From contig JAGFBZ010001158.1 of assembly GCA_018398805.1 (NCBI GenBank), positions 124,001 to 188,000 of the forward strand: a DNA stretch of 64,000 bases, written 5' to 3'. This DNA comes from Hirundichthys speculiger. Lineage: Eukaryota > Chordata > Actinopteri > Beloniformes > Exocoetidae. The notes under the pieces are model-generated. The model did no database searches. It was given only the letters and a program-made list of their open reading frames with translations, and was not told the DNA's origin. Positions 45,276 through 59,656 of the stretch are shown here, piece by piece. The stretch's first letter is position 1, and each line of letters opens with the position of its first letter. The position numbers and the translations under genes are program-made.

Positions 45276-45631
45276 TTGCAAATAGTCACTTTAATTAAAA
45301 ATAAAAAAAAAAGAACAATTCTCATTATTACCGACTTTTAAGTCCAAATTGCACATTGAAGCTAAAACCACCTTATAAAAGATTTTTTTTTTTTTTTTTT
45401 TTTTTTGTGGGATTAGATCCAGGACTTTAGGTTGAAAACCTTCTCGTTTGTCGGTGACTCTTCTGCATCATGCAGGTCCGTTATTTGTTTCAGCATCGGC
45501 AGATATTGAGGTTGAATGCCAAAAAAAAAAAAAGATATATACAAGCAAAATAGTGAATAGCTTGGATTTAATTAATATTTTCACCATTAAGACAGCGTCA
45601 AAGTGGCTTTACTTTTTCAGCTTTTCTCGTT

Positions 45632-45868
45632 TTAACGCCGTCTGCTCGGGGTAACTGCTCCGTAGGACAGACAGGACGAGTTCCTTGTCTCGGACAGAGA
45701 GGTGCTGGGGTTGATGCTCGAGTTACCGCTGGTCTTTGGTCCGTCGGGTCCGTGAACGGGGCAGCCGAGAGCGTTGAGACCCTTCCTGTATGGAAACCGA
45801 ACACCAGCCGCCGTGTCATGGAGACTTCCGTCGCATTTGAGGTCAAACGGGTCTCGACCCGCGTCCAC
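45632..45868 (-). CDS. Possible coding exon, unidentified
   Basis: I do not recognise this. The minus strand has a 78-codon open stretch including DPFDLKCDGSLHDTAAG, FPYRKGLNALG and SSINPSTSLSETRNSSCLSYG, a composition like a cytoplasmic tail. The region is clearly more GC-rich than its neighbours and begins next to a GTGAGT motif on that strand. A second frame on the same strand is also open through it, which weakens the case. No clear splice acceptor. Confidence 0.2.
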   Translation of the reverse strand: MDAGRDPFDLKCDGSLHDTAAGVRFPYRKGLNALGCPVHGPDGPKTSGNSSINPSTSLSETRNSSCLSYGAVTPSRRR

Positions 45869-46084
45869 TCACCTCGCAGACCCCCCGCTCCCAGTGCGTG
45901 TCGTTTCACGTGACACGGGGCTGCGAGTCTCCGGGTCAGTTTTATTTCTGTCCACGTCTTGTTCTTTCTGCCATTATCTCTCTGAAAAGGAAGGTCGTCG
46001 TCAAACAAATGAGCTTTTCGACTTCTTTAAATGGACTTCCTCTCCTGGGTCCTCCGTGGGTTAATGTAAACCAGGACTGGTGTT

Positions 46085-46200
46085 AAACTCCAGTCCTGGA
46101 GGGTCCCTGCCACGACACACCTGGTTCCGATGAACGGATCACCACCAGCTGGCCATCCTTTGAATCAGGTGTGTTGGGGCAGGGAAGCATCTCAGACACC
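46085..46200. repeat. Dispersed repeat fragment (CTCCAGTCCTGGAGGG type)
   Basis: AACTCCAGTCCTGGAGGG followed by ATCAGGTGTGTTGGGGCAG about 80 bp later. This is a very common vertebrate and fish interspersed motif, probably a MITE; ends are not complete. Confidence 0.45.
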
Positions 46201-46319
46201 CCTGCTCCATGTCACGACTTCCTGCCAGTCAACTGGCGTGTGTGAACTGGGTAAATTCACATTCCTGGTCTGGGAGGTTCACGCCTGCGGTTTGGCTGCA
46301 CCTGGCCGGCCGGTTTGAA

Positions 46320-48516
46320 TCGTAGACGCTCTAGTCCGTGAGACCGGTTCCATCAGAGCCACGTTCATGTCAGTTTACGCACAACAGATTGAGAAATGGA
46401 ATAAAGAAGCTGGTAGATTTTCAAAATAAAACACAGCGAGCGGGCTCCAACTTGAAAACAACATCAGCTCAATCCCCCGGAGGCCGCGGGTAAACAATTC
46501 AGCGGGTTTCAGGAGCAGCTTACGGCGTGACTCTCATGAGATCTCGCAAATTTGGGCACAAAAAACAAACTGATTGGCAGTGCTTCTGCTCCCCGTGGGA
46601 CTCAGGGGTACTACGCATGGTCTAGGACATCCTGCAGGAGCCGGTACCCAGGAACCGACCACCAGACAGACCCGAGTCAGACTTAAAGGCTTCATAAAGC
46701 TTAAGTTCATGACACCTTAGCAGTGTTTTTCCTGACTCATCCACTGAGTTTTTTTTAAAAAACCAAAAAAAAGTACAGCGTTATTTATTTATAAGGCAAC
46801 TGCAGCACCAACTCTAATCCCTCATGAGTGACGGTGTGCAACCTTTATCCGCTCGTTGGTAGCCGGGTGAGCTAAAGGTGACACGACTCCCTCTGGGCTC
46901 GTCTCAGATTGGAAAAAGGAACAAGTGTATCATAAGTGTAAATACATCTTCTCTGAGGAGCAGGTTTGCGCGCTGACAGAAGGACCTGCCACCATTTTTG
47001 TTTCCCAAACAGCCTCTTTTTTTTTGCCAAATACTGCTCATCTCCTAAAGATCTTGTTTCGTCCAGTGAGGTGTCCACTGTGCAGCCTGTTGGCCGTCCT
47101 GATAAAGAGGAAAGTGAGTCCAGTCGTAGCTGTCATCGTGATGTGATCGCACACAGCTGCTGGATCATTAAACATCCGTCTGCTCTGTAAGTGATTGTAC
47201 AGAAGCTTGCAGAACTCTAGTAACATTAGGGGTCATGAAGTGGATCGTGAGGATTTCAAAAGTAGGGAACAATGGAAGCAAATGCTCAAGCTGTGACAGT
47301 AGCTTTCTATCTTTTTTTTTTTTTTATATATATATATAAATCAAAGTTTCACTGAAAAGAGCCTCCTGAGTCTCCAAGACTTTTTGGGATTTAAAGCCTC
47401 TTATCATGATGAATCTCATTAACGAGCCTGATATTTGCCGACTTATGACATCACAGGATCCTGGCTGAAGTTCATTTTTACAATAATGCTTTACACTGTT
47501 TCTAATATCTTTAAAAAAAAAAAAAAAAAAAAAGCCTCTGCTTGTGTGAGCGGTGTCTTCTGAATATTGGATTGCTGTGAGAGTGTAAAGTCCTGGACGT
47601 TGGTTTTCCACATTTACTCGTGTCAATAACAAGAGCCGCCAAGTTAAAAAGCCTCTCGAGCACTTTTACGTCAGTCGTGTTTTGGCGCCGGCATGAGAAG
47701 GCATCCCGTGGCCGCCGCCTTTCTCACGCAGGTTTTTTTGTAGCAGATAACTGGAGATGTTTTTGTTTAGTTGAAACTGCTTTATATATCTATAATGATG
47801 GGACTTGATGGGATAAAGCTGTTTTTTTGTTTGTTTGTTTGTTTGTGTTGGTTGTGAGTTGTTTGCATGGGTGGTATTTCTTTACGTTCGATTGGGGGTT
47901 TATTTGCGTGTGACAATGTTATTTCAGGGAAATATGCTGTTTGAAAGACATTTTAAAATATGACTCTTTATCCTTTACTTATACCAAATTCAGAATTTAT
48001 TCACAGATTTTTAAGGTGTAAGAAAATGATCTGCATTAAATCATGTGGTGTTTAACTTCTATCATGTTTGCTTCCTTTTTTCTGTTTTTTTTTTTTTATT
48101 ATAAACTTATCATGACACTTTATATTCTTGTTTGCATTGTTGCGATAATTAAGACATTTCTATACGTGTACTGTGTAACATTCACCCTACAGAAATAAAA
48201 TCAAATGATCGCAGTCTGTTGCAGTGAGACTCCTTTATGCTTCAGGGAGATAAAGTCTTTTAAAAGCACAACAGAAAACGTATTTAACTGTCCACTAACT
48301 TCCAGTTGTTACGCATCAGCAGTTTAAGCAACAATAATCTCCTCTGGCTCCTCCCACAACCTCTCTGAGGACACCGACACCCTACAGTTGCTGATAATCA
48401 GTTAATGTGCTTTTTTTCCTTCACACGTCGATTCTGTAAAAGTGCATGAATACCCTTCGCTCAGTGTCTGATATCGGATTTGTTTTCTTTTTAAAAAAAG
48501 AAACCACTTGGAGCCT
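46320..48516. other. Spacer downstream of tbcel
   Basis: No gene recognised. A/T runs at about 47310-47325 and 47513-47533, a GTTT run at 47828-47845, and an AATAAA at 48194. The open stretches are not family-like. Confidence 0.4.
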
Positions 48517-49329
48517 GTCATAATTAGGGCTGTAGCGATACACTAATCTTGCGATGCGATACAATACCTGATATTCGGTTCACGATACGATATATATCGA
48601 TATTCATCTTAAGATACATTTACATCATTTTCAGAAAGATTTTAAAGGGACAAAGTGATTTTGGTGACATCTTGTGAGTGTTCCAATGACTTTGTTTGAA
48701 TTAATTGAACTGAAAGCATCAATTACACATTATATGGCTGACAGGTAGCTTGCAAATGCTGAACAAAATGAATAAAAGATTTGTTGAGAAAAATAGTTTC
48801 ATTTATTCAAACAGTGCAAATTGTTGCTTGCAAGCTTTTAAAGGTAAGGGCAAAATGGAGAGTTAAAATACAGCAAGTGGCCTTCTTTGGCAACTTTTTT
48901 GGCTTGATAGTGAACATGTGAGGTAGCTACTAGCCATTCTAGCCACCAGGTTCAGTATAAATGAATCATGGCAGCTAATAATTCAAGTCAATTGGAGCAA
49001 CATTTAAGCCACCTTAAAACTGCACCCATCTCAGCAGAGTAGCTGGATACGACAGCGTATTAGAGACACACTGAGAAAAAAAAATAGTGGGCAATGATTT
49101 TTTTTAATTCCTCACTTACGAGAAGAAAGTCAAAATGTCAAGAATAAAGTCGAAATGCAGTTTTCACAATAAAGTTGTCTTAAAGATTTATTCAAACCAG
49201 CTTTACCACATAATGTCTGTGTCGATGTGCTTTTATCACATAGACAGTATTATAATAAGTATTCGTACTTTGAGAGATTGTGTCAGAAATTGCGCCAATT
49301 CAGAAAAAGAAACTATACCGATTCTGGAA

Positions 49330-49880
49330 TTCTGGAAACTGCATTTCGACTTTATTCTCGACATTTCAACTTTATTCTCAACATTTCGACTTTATTCTCG
49401 ACATTTCAACTTTATTCTGGAAACTGCATTTCGACTTTATTCTCAACATTTCGTCTTTATTCTCAACATTTCGACTTTATTTTGGAAACTGCATTTCGAC
49501 TTTATTCTCGACATTTCGACTTTACTCTCGACATTTCAACTTTATTCTCGACTTTTTGACTTTATTCTCAACATTTCGACTTCATTCTCAACATTTTGAC
49601 TTCATTCTCGACATTTCGACTTTATTCTCGCCTCTTCGACTTTATTCTTGACTTTATACTCGACGTTTCGACTTTATACTCGACATTTCCACTTTATTCT
49701 GGAAACTGCGTATCGACTTTATTCTCGACATTTCGACTTTATTCTTGACATTTCCATTTTATTCTCGACTTTTCGACTTTATTCTTGACTTTTCGTCTTT
49801 ATACCGACTTTTCAACTTTATACCCGACTTTTCGACTTTATACTCGACATTTCGACTTTATACTCGACATTTCGACTTTA
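49330..49880. repeat. 20-bp minisatellite, left block
   Basis: Tandem CGACTTTATTCTCGACATTT units with variants (TTCTGGAAACTGCATTTCG insertions, CCGACTTTT forms). The unit has no stop in some frames, so long but meaningless Phe/Ser/Thr-rich open frames appear. Continues at 51512 across the Tc1-like insertion. Confidence 0.92.
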
Positions 49881-49882
49881 TA

Positions 49883-51509
<1,627 letters not shown>

Positions 51510-51511
51510 TA

Positions 51512-52655
51512 CTTGACATTTCGACTTTATTCTCGACTTTTTGACTTTATACCGACTTTTCAACTTTAAACCCGACTTTTCGACTTTATGCTCGACATTT
51601 CGACTTTATACTCGACATTTCGACTTTATTCTCGACATTTCGACTTTGTACCCGACTTTTCGACTTTATACCCGACTTTTCGACTTTATTCTCGACTTTT
51701 TGACTTTATACCCGACTTTTCAACTTTATACTCGACATTTCCACTTTTTACTCGACATTTCCACTTTATTCTGGAAACTGCAATTCGACTTTATTCTCGA
51801 CATTTCCACTTTATTTTCGACTTTTCGACTTTATATTCGACATTTCGACTTTATTCTTGACTTTTCGTCTTTATACCCGACTTTTCAACTTTATACTCAA
51901 CATTTTGACTTTATTCTCACCATTTAGTCTTTATTCTCGACATTTCGACTTGATTCTCACCATTTAGTCTTTATTCTCGACATTTTGACTTTATTCTGGA
52001 AACTGCATTTCAACTTTATTCTCGACATTTCGTCTTTATTCTCGACATTTCGACTTTATTCTCAACATTTCGACTTTATTCTTGACATGTCAACTTTATT
52101 CTCGACATTTCGACTTTATTCTCGACATTTCAACTTTATTCTGAAAACTGCATTTCGACTTTATTCTCGACATTTCGACTTTATTCTCGACTTTTCGACT
52201 TTATTCTCAACATTTCGACTTCATTCTCAACATTTCAACTTTATTCTCGACATTTCGACTTTATTCTCGACTTTTCGTCTTTATATTCGACATTTCGACT
52301 TTATTCTTGACTTTTCGTCTTTATACCCGACTTTTCAACTTTATACTCAACATTTTGGCTTTATTCTCACCATTTAGTCTTTATTCTCGACATTTTGACT
52401 TTCTTCTGGAAACTGCATTTCAACTTTATTCTCGACATTTCGACTTTATTCTGGAAACTCCATTTCGACTTTATTCTCGACATTTCGACTTTATTCTCAA
52501 CATTTTGACTTTATTCTGGAAACTCCATTTTGACTTTATTCTCGACATTTCGACTTTATTCTGGAAACTCCATTTTGACTTTATTCTCGACATTTCGACT
52601 TTATTCTGGAAACTCCATTTTGACTTTATTCTCGACATTTCGAGAATTTTTTTCT
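51512..52655. repeat. 20-bp minisatellite, right block
   Basis: The larger block of the same array, with local subtypes: CCCGACTTTT units at 51550-51740, a repeated block around CACCATTTAGTCTTTATTCTC (51920-51980 and 52360-52400), and near 52440-52640 a regular alternation with TGGAAACTCCATTT. Confidence 0.92.
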
Positions 52656-52851
52656 CAGTGTGGCCCTAATACTCTGTCGTAGCTGGAGGACTTAATGGCT
52701 CTTCCTGCAAAGTGCAGGAAGAGCACCCCTGTGGGACATGGGTGTCCTGAAAGGAGCTTAGAATATCGATACCAGCGGCTGATATTCTCTGGGGAATAAA
52801 ATATCGATATATATCGCAGAATCGATAAAATTGCTCAGCTCTAGTCGTAAT

Positions 52852-54230
52852 GCTTTTATGAGCTGGTTTAATATGTAGAACCAATGGAGGACGGCTGATG
52901 TGACCTGCTTTTGACTCCGTGTTCCTCCACACAGATCAGAGCTCTGGTTCGGTACGTGACCCGCTCCATTTATCCGTCAGTGTGCCAGCAGATGTGGCAG
53001 ACTTGAGTTTTCTGCAAGTATTTGGAGATGTGGAGCACGAACAAGGGGAAGTGCCGGTTAGATTAAAAATGCAGGCTTTAAGGGAGGACAAGCTCTCTAA
53101 GTGGTGATGGTCGTGTTGCTACTGTCTCCATGCAAAGCTCAGGGAGGAGGAAAAATAAATAAGTAAAGACGCTGCTGGGTCAAACAGTCACCGCTTTGGT
53201 TCGCAGGCTGGCTGCAGAGACGGGCGTCTTGCTCTCGCAGTGTTTCCTCCCATGATGACTTGGCGTTTTTAGTGATTTGATCAACAGACGGGGCATGGAG
53301 AGGGACGGCGCTTGTGTTGCAGTCTGGACGATCGTCTCACACCTGCCCAGGTCTGCGGGCCGAATCCTCGGCTGCAGATTGGATGTGATTCTGCAGACCT
53401 TCTCTTCGTTCCATATGTGTCGGGCGGTGTTGTGTTTCTGGGGCATTCCCTCCACCTTCCCCTCCTTCCAACAGCCCTAATCCTGTCTGGGATATCTGTG
53501 CCCACCCTGCATCAAACTGTCGCCATCAGGACCCCCTTTTCAAGGACCGGGTCTTTTTAATCAGTAGCCCTGAATGGAGCCACTGAGTCACAGCGTTCTA
53601 CTATGAACTGTCATGCACTGGTACGTCTTTGGTCCTCTTTGAGTGAAATCTTTGCTTAATGGCCTTGAACGAGCTCGTTTTATGAGTCTTCCTCGTCATC
53701 GGTCGGGATGAGTCAGTCCTGTCCGACTTCCTCTGTTCGCTGTAGTTATTCCCAAACTCTCAAGCAACAGGCGCCACCATTGGGTTCACCCTTGGTCTTA
53801 GTGAAATGTCATGACATTTATGTAATGGACCGGCTTGACATTCGATCTTCTGTGTGGGAAAGGGAATGTCCTCAAGACTTATCTCTAACTTTTCTGGAAG
53901 CCTGAACAATACCATTTTTTTTTTACTCATCTTCTCAGAAAGTCTTGTTTTTCCTTCTAAATTTCTGCACCCATGCCTCATAAAATGCATTAAAGGGACA
54001 TGTCGCATAGGATTAAAAAAGAACGACCTTTATTTCTGCTTGACAGGATTTGATTGGCTGTATGAAGCGAACGATGCAAAACTCTGAAAATATGTCGTTC
54101 AGTGAACTGTTCAGTGTTTTCAGGGTCCTGTGACATCACAAACCCAGATCAGAATAGTCTCAATCTCCTCCTAGCTTCACATCATGCTGCTTTTACTGCA
54201 CCCTAGAGGTTAGCTCACTCAAATTGTTAT
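52852..54230. other. Spacer
   Basis: No gene recognised. Open frames around 53277-53560 and 53708-53905 have no family resemblance. Confidence 0.35.
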
Positions 54231-54279
54231 TAAAATTTCAAAAGAGACATACTCGCCATGACAGGGGGGGGGGGGGTGG

Positions 54280-54490
54280 AGTCAAGTTACTGACTCCACC
54301 CCCTGAAACCAGCTGCCATGGACAAAGCAAGCGGCAGCGACCCAGCTTCTGGGTTGAAGCCTTTGTGAAACGATGACAACTTGCAGTTTTTTCGACTGAC
54401 CAGTAGGGGGACTCTCCAAAAGAGATGTAATCCCCCATTGACCTCCATGTTAAAATGTCCCAATAGAACTTTCTCGGGAGGCGCCAAAAA
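54280..54490. repeat. Dispersed repeat fragment
   Basis: CAGCTGCCATGGACAAAGC, GCTTCTGGGTTGAAGCC and GACCTCCATGTTAAAATG are hallmarks of a common teleost interspersed repeat; related to 17590-17795. A G run (54265-54277) lies just upstream. The long minus-strand open frames over 54238-54814 are artefacts of this low-complexity region. Confidence 0.5.
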
Positions 54491-54499
54491 TGCAGGAGA

Positions 54500-56490
54500 G
54501 CCAGGAGATGGCCTTGAATCACTCCAGGATAATCCCATGTAGAGGAACAGCAGGGTAGGAGCGGGAAACAAACACAGCGGGGATAACAGGAAGGTAGACA
54601 GGCAGCAAAAACCAACAGACGAACCAGCAAACTGAAAGGGAAAGATGAGACGTAAAAACACGAAGGAACAAACAAGAGGCAGGTGCAAACAGCCATGGGA
54701 AGTGAATGGAAGGAAGTGAAGTTGAAAACCACAAAAACAAGACAGACCTTCAGAAGTAAAACAGGAAATAAAGCTGACAGAAGACAAGGTCAAGAAAGAA
54801 ACCAAACAAAACACAAAGAAGCCAGTGGAGTCCCATCAGAGCTCTGCTCGTTCTTGTTTCAGCTCTGGCACTCATTTCAGACGTCGTTCCAGATGTCGTT
54901 TCAGTAGCGACTGTAGTTTTCTGCCGGAGAGGTGTTTTTGAAGTCTTCTGTCTTCTTCTTTCTTAGTGTGATGAAAAAATGGACTCGGCTCCAAGCTGTC
55001 TTTAAATGCATATAAAGTTTATTTACAGATAAAGAGGCTTAATACAGACTAGCGCTCAGTCTGGGAACTTCTCAGGTCAGATTTGGTAGAAGAACAAAGA
55101 CGTATGCCAAGAGACACTACTTTATACTCATATCCAGATCTAATTACAGACATGTATGGTGTAAATCACACTTTTCTTTTGGCAATAGCTTGACAGGTTG
55201 CGTCCTGTTGACAACGAACATCTGGTGTCTCCGATAAGACTCCAATAAAGGATGTACTCCCTTTTCTCTTAATTTAGGGACCTTCCAAAAGCTGTACGTG
55301 CTGAGAAACGTCCTCGAAAAACATCCTTACATTGGACTGGACAGAACCCAGTGAACTGAACCCAGTGAACTTTTAGAAATAAGGCCTAGACTGCCAGGCC
55401 TTTTTAGCTGTTAAAGCGCTGTTACAGAGTTGTGCTTAAACTTCATATAAAAAGATAAATATCATGTAAATATCAGGTATATATCAGACACTACACAACA
55501 CTTGAAATGAGAATGCTTGTACAGTTTTGTTATCAGTAATGTTAATTAGCATCATAGCTTAGCATACGCTAAGCCAGTCAAGCTCACGTAGCTAACCGTG
55601 ACATAAAACTTATGTCTCCAGAACCACACTAGACCAGGGATTAAGGTTTTGCCACGGAAATTAGTGCATTTTTATATATCTACTCATTTTTTAAAATCAG
55701 TAGATCAGTAGCAATAAACCACATGAGAGACGTCCCTAACCCTAACCTAACCCGTCCCCGTAGTCAAGGTCGTCCTGATTATTTCCTCCTTTATTCTCCA
55801 CAAAGATTGAACATAAACCACCATTTGTGAAATTCTATACAAAAATTAAAAACTTATAGTTTTCATGATAGTCGCACCACATGATATTTAATGAAATGCA
55901 CAAACTTGGACAAAGTTTAAATCAAGTTCAAGTTCAAGTTCAAGTTCTAGTCTCTTTATTGTCATTATGAAGGCATAACGAAATTTTGCACGACTCCCGG
56001 CAAAATGAGAGGAGAGCGTCAACATAGGATTTTACATGGGACTTCAAAACACCCCTGAATTTATGCCACCAAGGGCAGAAAATAGATATAAATTACGAAC
56101 AAGTTTCCAGAATGAGTCAAGGTTGGACCGTCGCTCCACGTGACGTTTTGCCGCTTTTATCAACAAAATTATGACAAGTGTCTCATGATACTTGAACATT
56201 TAATGATGGTTACACTGAGGAGAATCTATAAATCTATGTGATATATTTTAATTGGATGGTATAATTGAGCGCGGTAAAGCGTGGTATTGCTGTGGTATTT
56301 TGACACAGACATTTCTCTAAGACCTGACGCCGGTACAACTTTTTGAAAAAAAAAGGGCAGATTATGTCTCCTTTATAGTGAGCAATATTTTTTAAACACA
56401 CATTTCTAGACACAAATAATAAAATTCCTCAAGTACTTGTAAGTAGTGACGTTATTTCTTCCAGAGGAAACTGCAAGCTGCTCTGAATGT
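54500..56490. other. Spacer
   Basis: No gene recognised. An AAGTTC hexanucleotide run at 55923-55948 leads into CTCTTTATTGTCATTATG, a motif seen in reverse LINE tails of fish, so a short LINE remnant is likely there. Confidence 0.4.
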
Positions 56491-56492
56491 CG

Positions 56493-58000
56493 ACTGTTAG
56501 CATGCTAGCTTGCTAAACTACTATTGCATCATTTAGCAGCTGCATTTCAGCGTTGTCGTGGATGTTAGCATCCCTCTGTACCTCTGCCCCTCACCCAGAG
56601 AGACCTGGCAGAGGCTCCAGCGGTCCCTCAACTGTTAGCATGGTAGCTTGCTAAACTAATATTGCATCATTTAGCAGCTGCATTTCAGCGTTGTCGCAGA
56701 TGTTAGCATCCCTCTATACCCCTGCCCCTCACCCAAAGAGACCTGGCAGAGGCTCCGGCAGTCCCTCAACTGTTAGCATGCTAGCTTGCTAAACTAATAT
56801 TGCATCAATTGGCAGCTGCATTTCAGCATTGTTGCGGATGTTAGCATCCGTCTGTACCCCTGCCCCTCACCCAGAGACCTGGCAGAGGCTTCAGCGGTCC
56901 CTCAACTGTTAGCATGCTAGCTTGTTAAACTAATATTGCATCATTTAGCAGCTGCATTTCAGTGTTGTCGCGGATGTTAGCATCCCTCTGTACCCCTGCC
57001 CCTCACCCAGAGAGACCTGGCAGAGGCTCCAGCGGTCCCTCAACTGTTGGCATGCTAGCTTGCTAAACTAATATTGCATCATTTAGCAGCTGCATTTCAG
57101 TGTTGTCGCGGATGTTAGCATCCCTCTGTACCCCTGCCCCTCACCCAGAGAGACCTGGCAGAGGCTCCAGCGGTCCCTCAACTGTTAGCATGCTAGCTTG
57201 CTAAACCAATATTGCATCATTTAGCAGCTGCATTTCAGCGGTGTCGCAGATGTTAGCATCCCTCTATACCCCTGCCCCTCACCCAAAGAGACCTGGCAGA
57301 GGCTCCGGCGGTCCCTCAACTGTTAGCATGGTAGCTTGCTAAACTAATATTGCATCATTTAGCAGCTGCATTTCAGCGTTGTCGCAGATGTTAGCATCCC
57401 TCTATACCCCTGCCCCTCACCCAAAGAGACCTGGCAGAGGCTCCGGCGGTTCCTCAACTGTTAGCATGCTAGCTTGCTAAACTAATATTGCATCATTTGG
57501 CAGCTGCATTTCAGCATTGTTGCGGATGTTAGCATCCGTCTGTACCCCTGCCCCTCACCCAGAGACCTGGCAGAGGCTTCAGCGGTCCCTCAACTGTTAG
57601 CATGCTAGCTTGCTAAACTAATATTGCATCATTTAGCAGCTGAATTTCAGTGTTGTCGCGGATGTTAGCATCCCTCTGTACCCCTGCCCCTCACCCAGAG
57701 AGCCCTGGCAGAGACTCCAGCAGTCCCTCAACTGTTAGCATGCTAGCTTGCTAAACTAATATTGCATCATTTAGCAGCTGCATTTCAGTGTTGTCGCGGA
57801 TGTTAGCATCCCTCTGTACCCCTGCCCCTCACCCAGAGAGACCTGGCAGAGACTCCAGCAGTCCCTCAACTGTTAGCATGCTAGCTTGCTAAACTAATAT
57901 TGCATCATTTAGCAGCTGCATTTCAGCATTGTCGCAGATGTTAGCATCCCTCTGTACCCCTGCCCCTCACCCAGAGAGACCTGGCAGAGGCTCCAGCGGT
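56493..58000. repeat. 138-bp tandem array, 11 units
   Basis: Units begin at 56493, 56631, 56769, 56905, 57043, 57181, 57319, 57457, 57593, 57731 and 57869. Each contains CTGTTAGCATGCTAGC, ATATTGCATCATTTAGCAGC, GATGTTAGCATCCCTCTG, and CACCCAGAGAGACCTGGCAG. Two units are 136 bp, having lost one AG. Unit variants recur every five units (688 bp). Non-coding satellite-like DNA. Confidence 0.95.
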
Positions 58001-58029
58001 GACCACAAACGGGAAGGAGCAGGTATAGA

Positions 58030-58050
58030 TGATGGATGGATGGATGGATG
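58030..58050. repeat. Microsatellite (GGAT)n
   Basis: Five GGAT units directly after the 138-bp array. Confidence 0.85.
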
Positions 58051-59100
58051 CTAGCATGTTCTCCAGCAGCTTAAAACACTATTCTGCCTAAATTCCTGTT
58101 AAATACCTACTGCAGACTGATAAAACTGCTATCGCTATTAAAGCTTAAGGCAAGTGCTTCACATGGGAATCAGACTCGTGGATATTGAATTCCTCTGAGG
58201 AATCAAATGCAGGCATTGTGAAATTTCCGCTCTGATATGAGAGAGTCTTTGTCAAATGTTCCTTCGGTTCCCATGTGGATACGATCCCGTCTGACAAACG
58301 ATGCATCATTTCCCAACACATGAACACATGTTCAGCCGTGTGTGAGCTTGGGGATATTCACACCAAGACAGGGGTTGCAAATCTGGATGCTGCTGCTTAG
58401 TATCTATCTCACCCCGCGACCTCGTTGCCTGAGAGGGACCCGGCTGTGTTGTTGGCACTGGGATCGACCCCGCAACTGCCCCGTTTCATTATGAAAGTAC
58501 ACTGAGGGCAAAGGGAGGCTGAACAGGGTCTATTGTGGGCTGTGGTGAAGGAGTCATTGGGGGAAGAAGGTTTGGGTTACTGGAAGGAGGTTTACTATTG
58601 TGAATGGAAAGGAAAGCGAGGTGGGCAAGGCAGAGCCAACTGCCGGGCAGAGGGAGTTGAATTAGAGTGGCCCGCTCCACGGATTAGGTGACCGCCGAAC
58701 ACAGCTCAGTGGATATCCAGTCCAGGACCCCTTTTGTGAAGGTCAGGCTTGATGGATTCTCTAGGAGTTGTGACGGTGGATACTTTGACCTTGTTCCCAC
58801 ACAATAACCTCCTGCTGCTTCAGAAGCACGTACGTTTCACTTCTAACTACATAGTTGCTCCAGGTTATACCCATTTGTAGAAGAAACTTTTTCGGATTAA
58901 AAGGACCCACTTTTAACTATTTCAGTGTTCCTTGTTGCCTGAAACAAAGGGGCAACACTATTCCAGTCTGGAATCCCTGAATCCCTAAAGTCCCTGAATC
59001 CTGCAGCAGCATCACTTTTTCTGTGCATACGAGCCCACTTTTCCCTTCGCAGTAAACTTTTGAATCCCTCAGATTTTTTTTCTTTTTTTTCTGTATATTT
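58051..59100. other. Spacer
   Basis: No gene recognised. Confidence 0.3.
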
Positions 59101-59103
59101 GCA

Positions 59104-59604
59104 GGCCAGAGTTTCCTGAGTTGAATGCTGACTTGCAGTTCCCTCCTCTGTCCATCCCAGCGTTTACCTGTCGGCTGGCGTGGTGACCGGTGACCTAGTC
59201 CTCTGACCATCTCACCTCAGTGCTGCTACCTGCATCTGTTTATGTTTATATGGTCATTATATTCAGTCATTTGTGTCTCTCCTCTCTCTGTCCTCCATCC
59301 TTTCTCTGTCCTTTCTCTCCTCTCTTTTTCTTTCTTTACCCGGCTGGTCTTCAGCAGGAAGGTCCCCCCATATGATCCAGGTCCTGCTCAAGGTTTTTCC
59401 TTGCCACTGTTTGGCTTAAAGGTTTTTTTCTCCCACTGTGGGAGTTTTTTACTGCCATTATCCTTGATTAGGATTCAATATTATATTTTTAGTTAATCAT
59501 ATTTGCTCGGGGCTCATGCTCTGGTTCTCTGTAAACCTAGAGACAATTGACATTGTATTAGACGCTATACAGATAAAATTGAATTGAATTGAATTGAATT
59601 GAAT
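59104..59604 (+). mobile_element. LINE 3'-end fragment with GAATT tail
   Basis: Second copy of the fragment at 17129-17525: GACCGGTGACCTAGTCC, then GGTTCTCTGTAAACC, CTATACAGATAAAATTG and five GAATT units. Confidence 0.7.
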
Positions 59605-59656
59605 TTAGACTTTCTACCAGGGATACAGGCAGAAAACAATATACAGTATTGATTAA

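Noticed and set aside
54238..54814. Two overlapping minus-strand open stretches of 164 and 175 codons
   Set aside because: They lie over a dispersed repeat and an A/C-biased region, overlap each other in different frames, and have no family-like motif or splice context.
56493..58000. Regular repeats that could be mistaken for a CRISPR-like array
   Set aside because: The whole 138-bp unit repeats with no unique spacers, and the genome is eukaryotic; it is a satellite-like tandem array.
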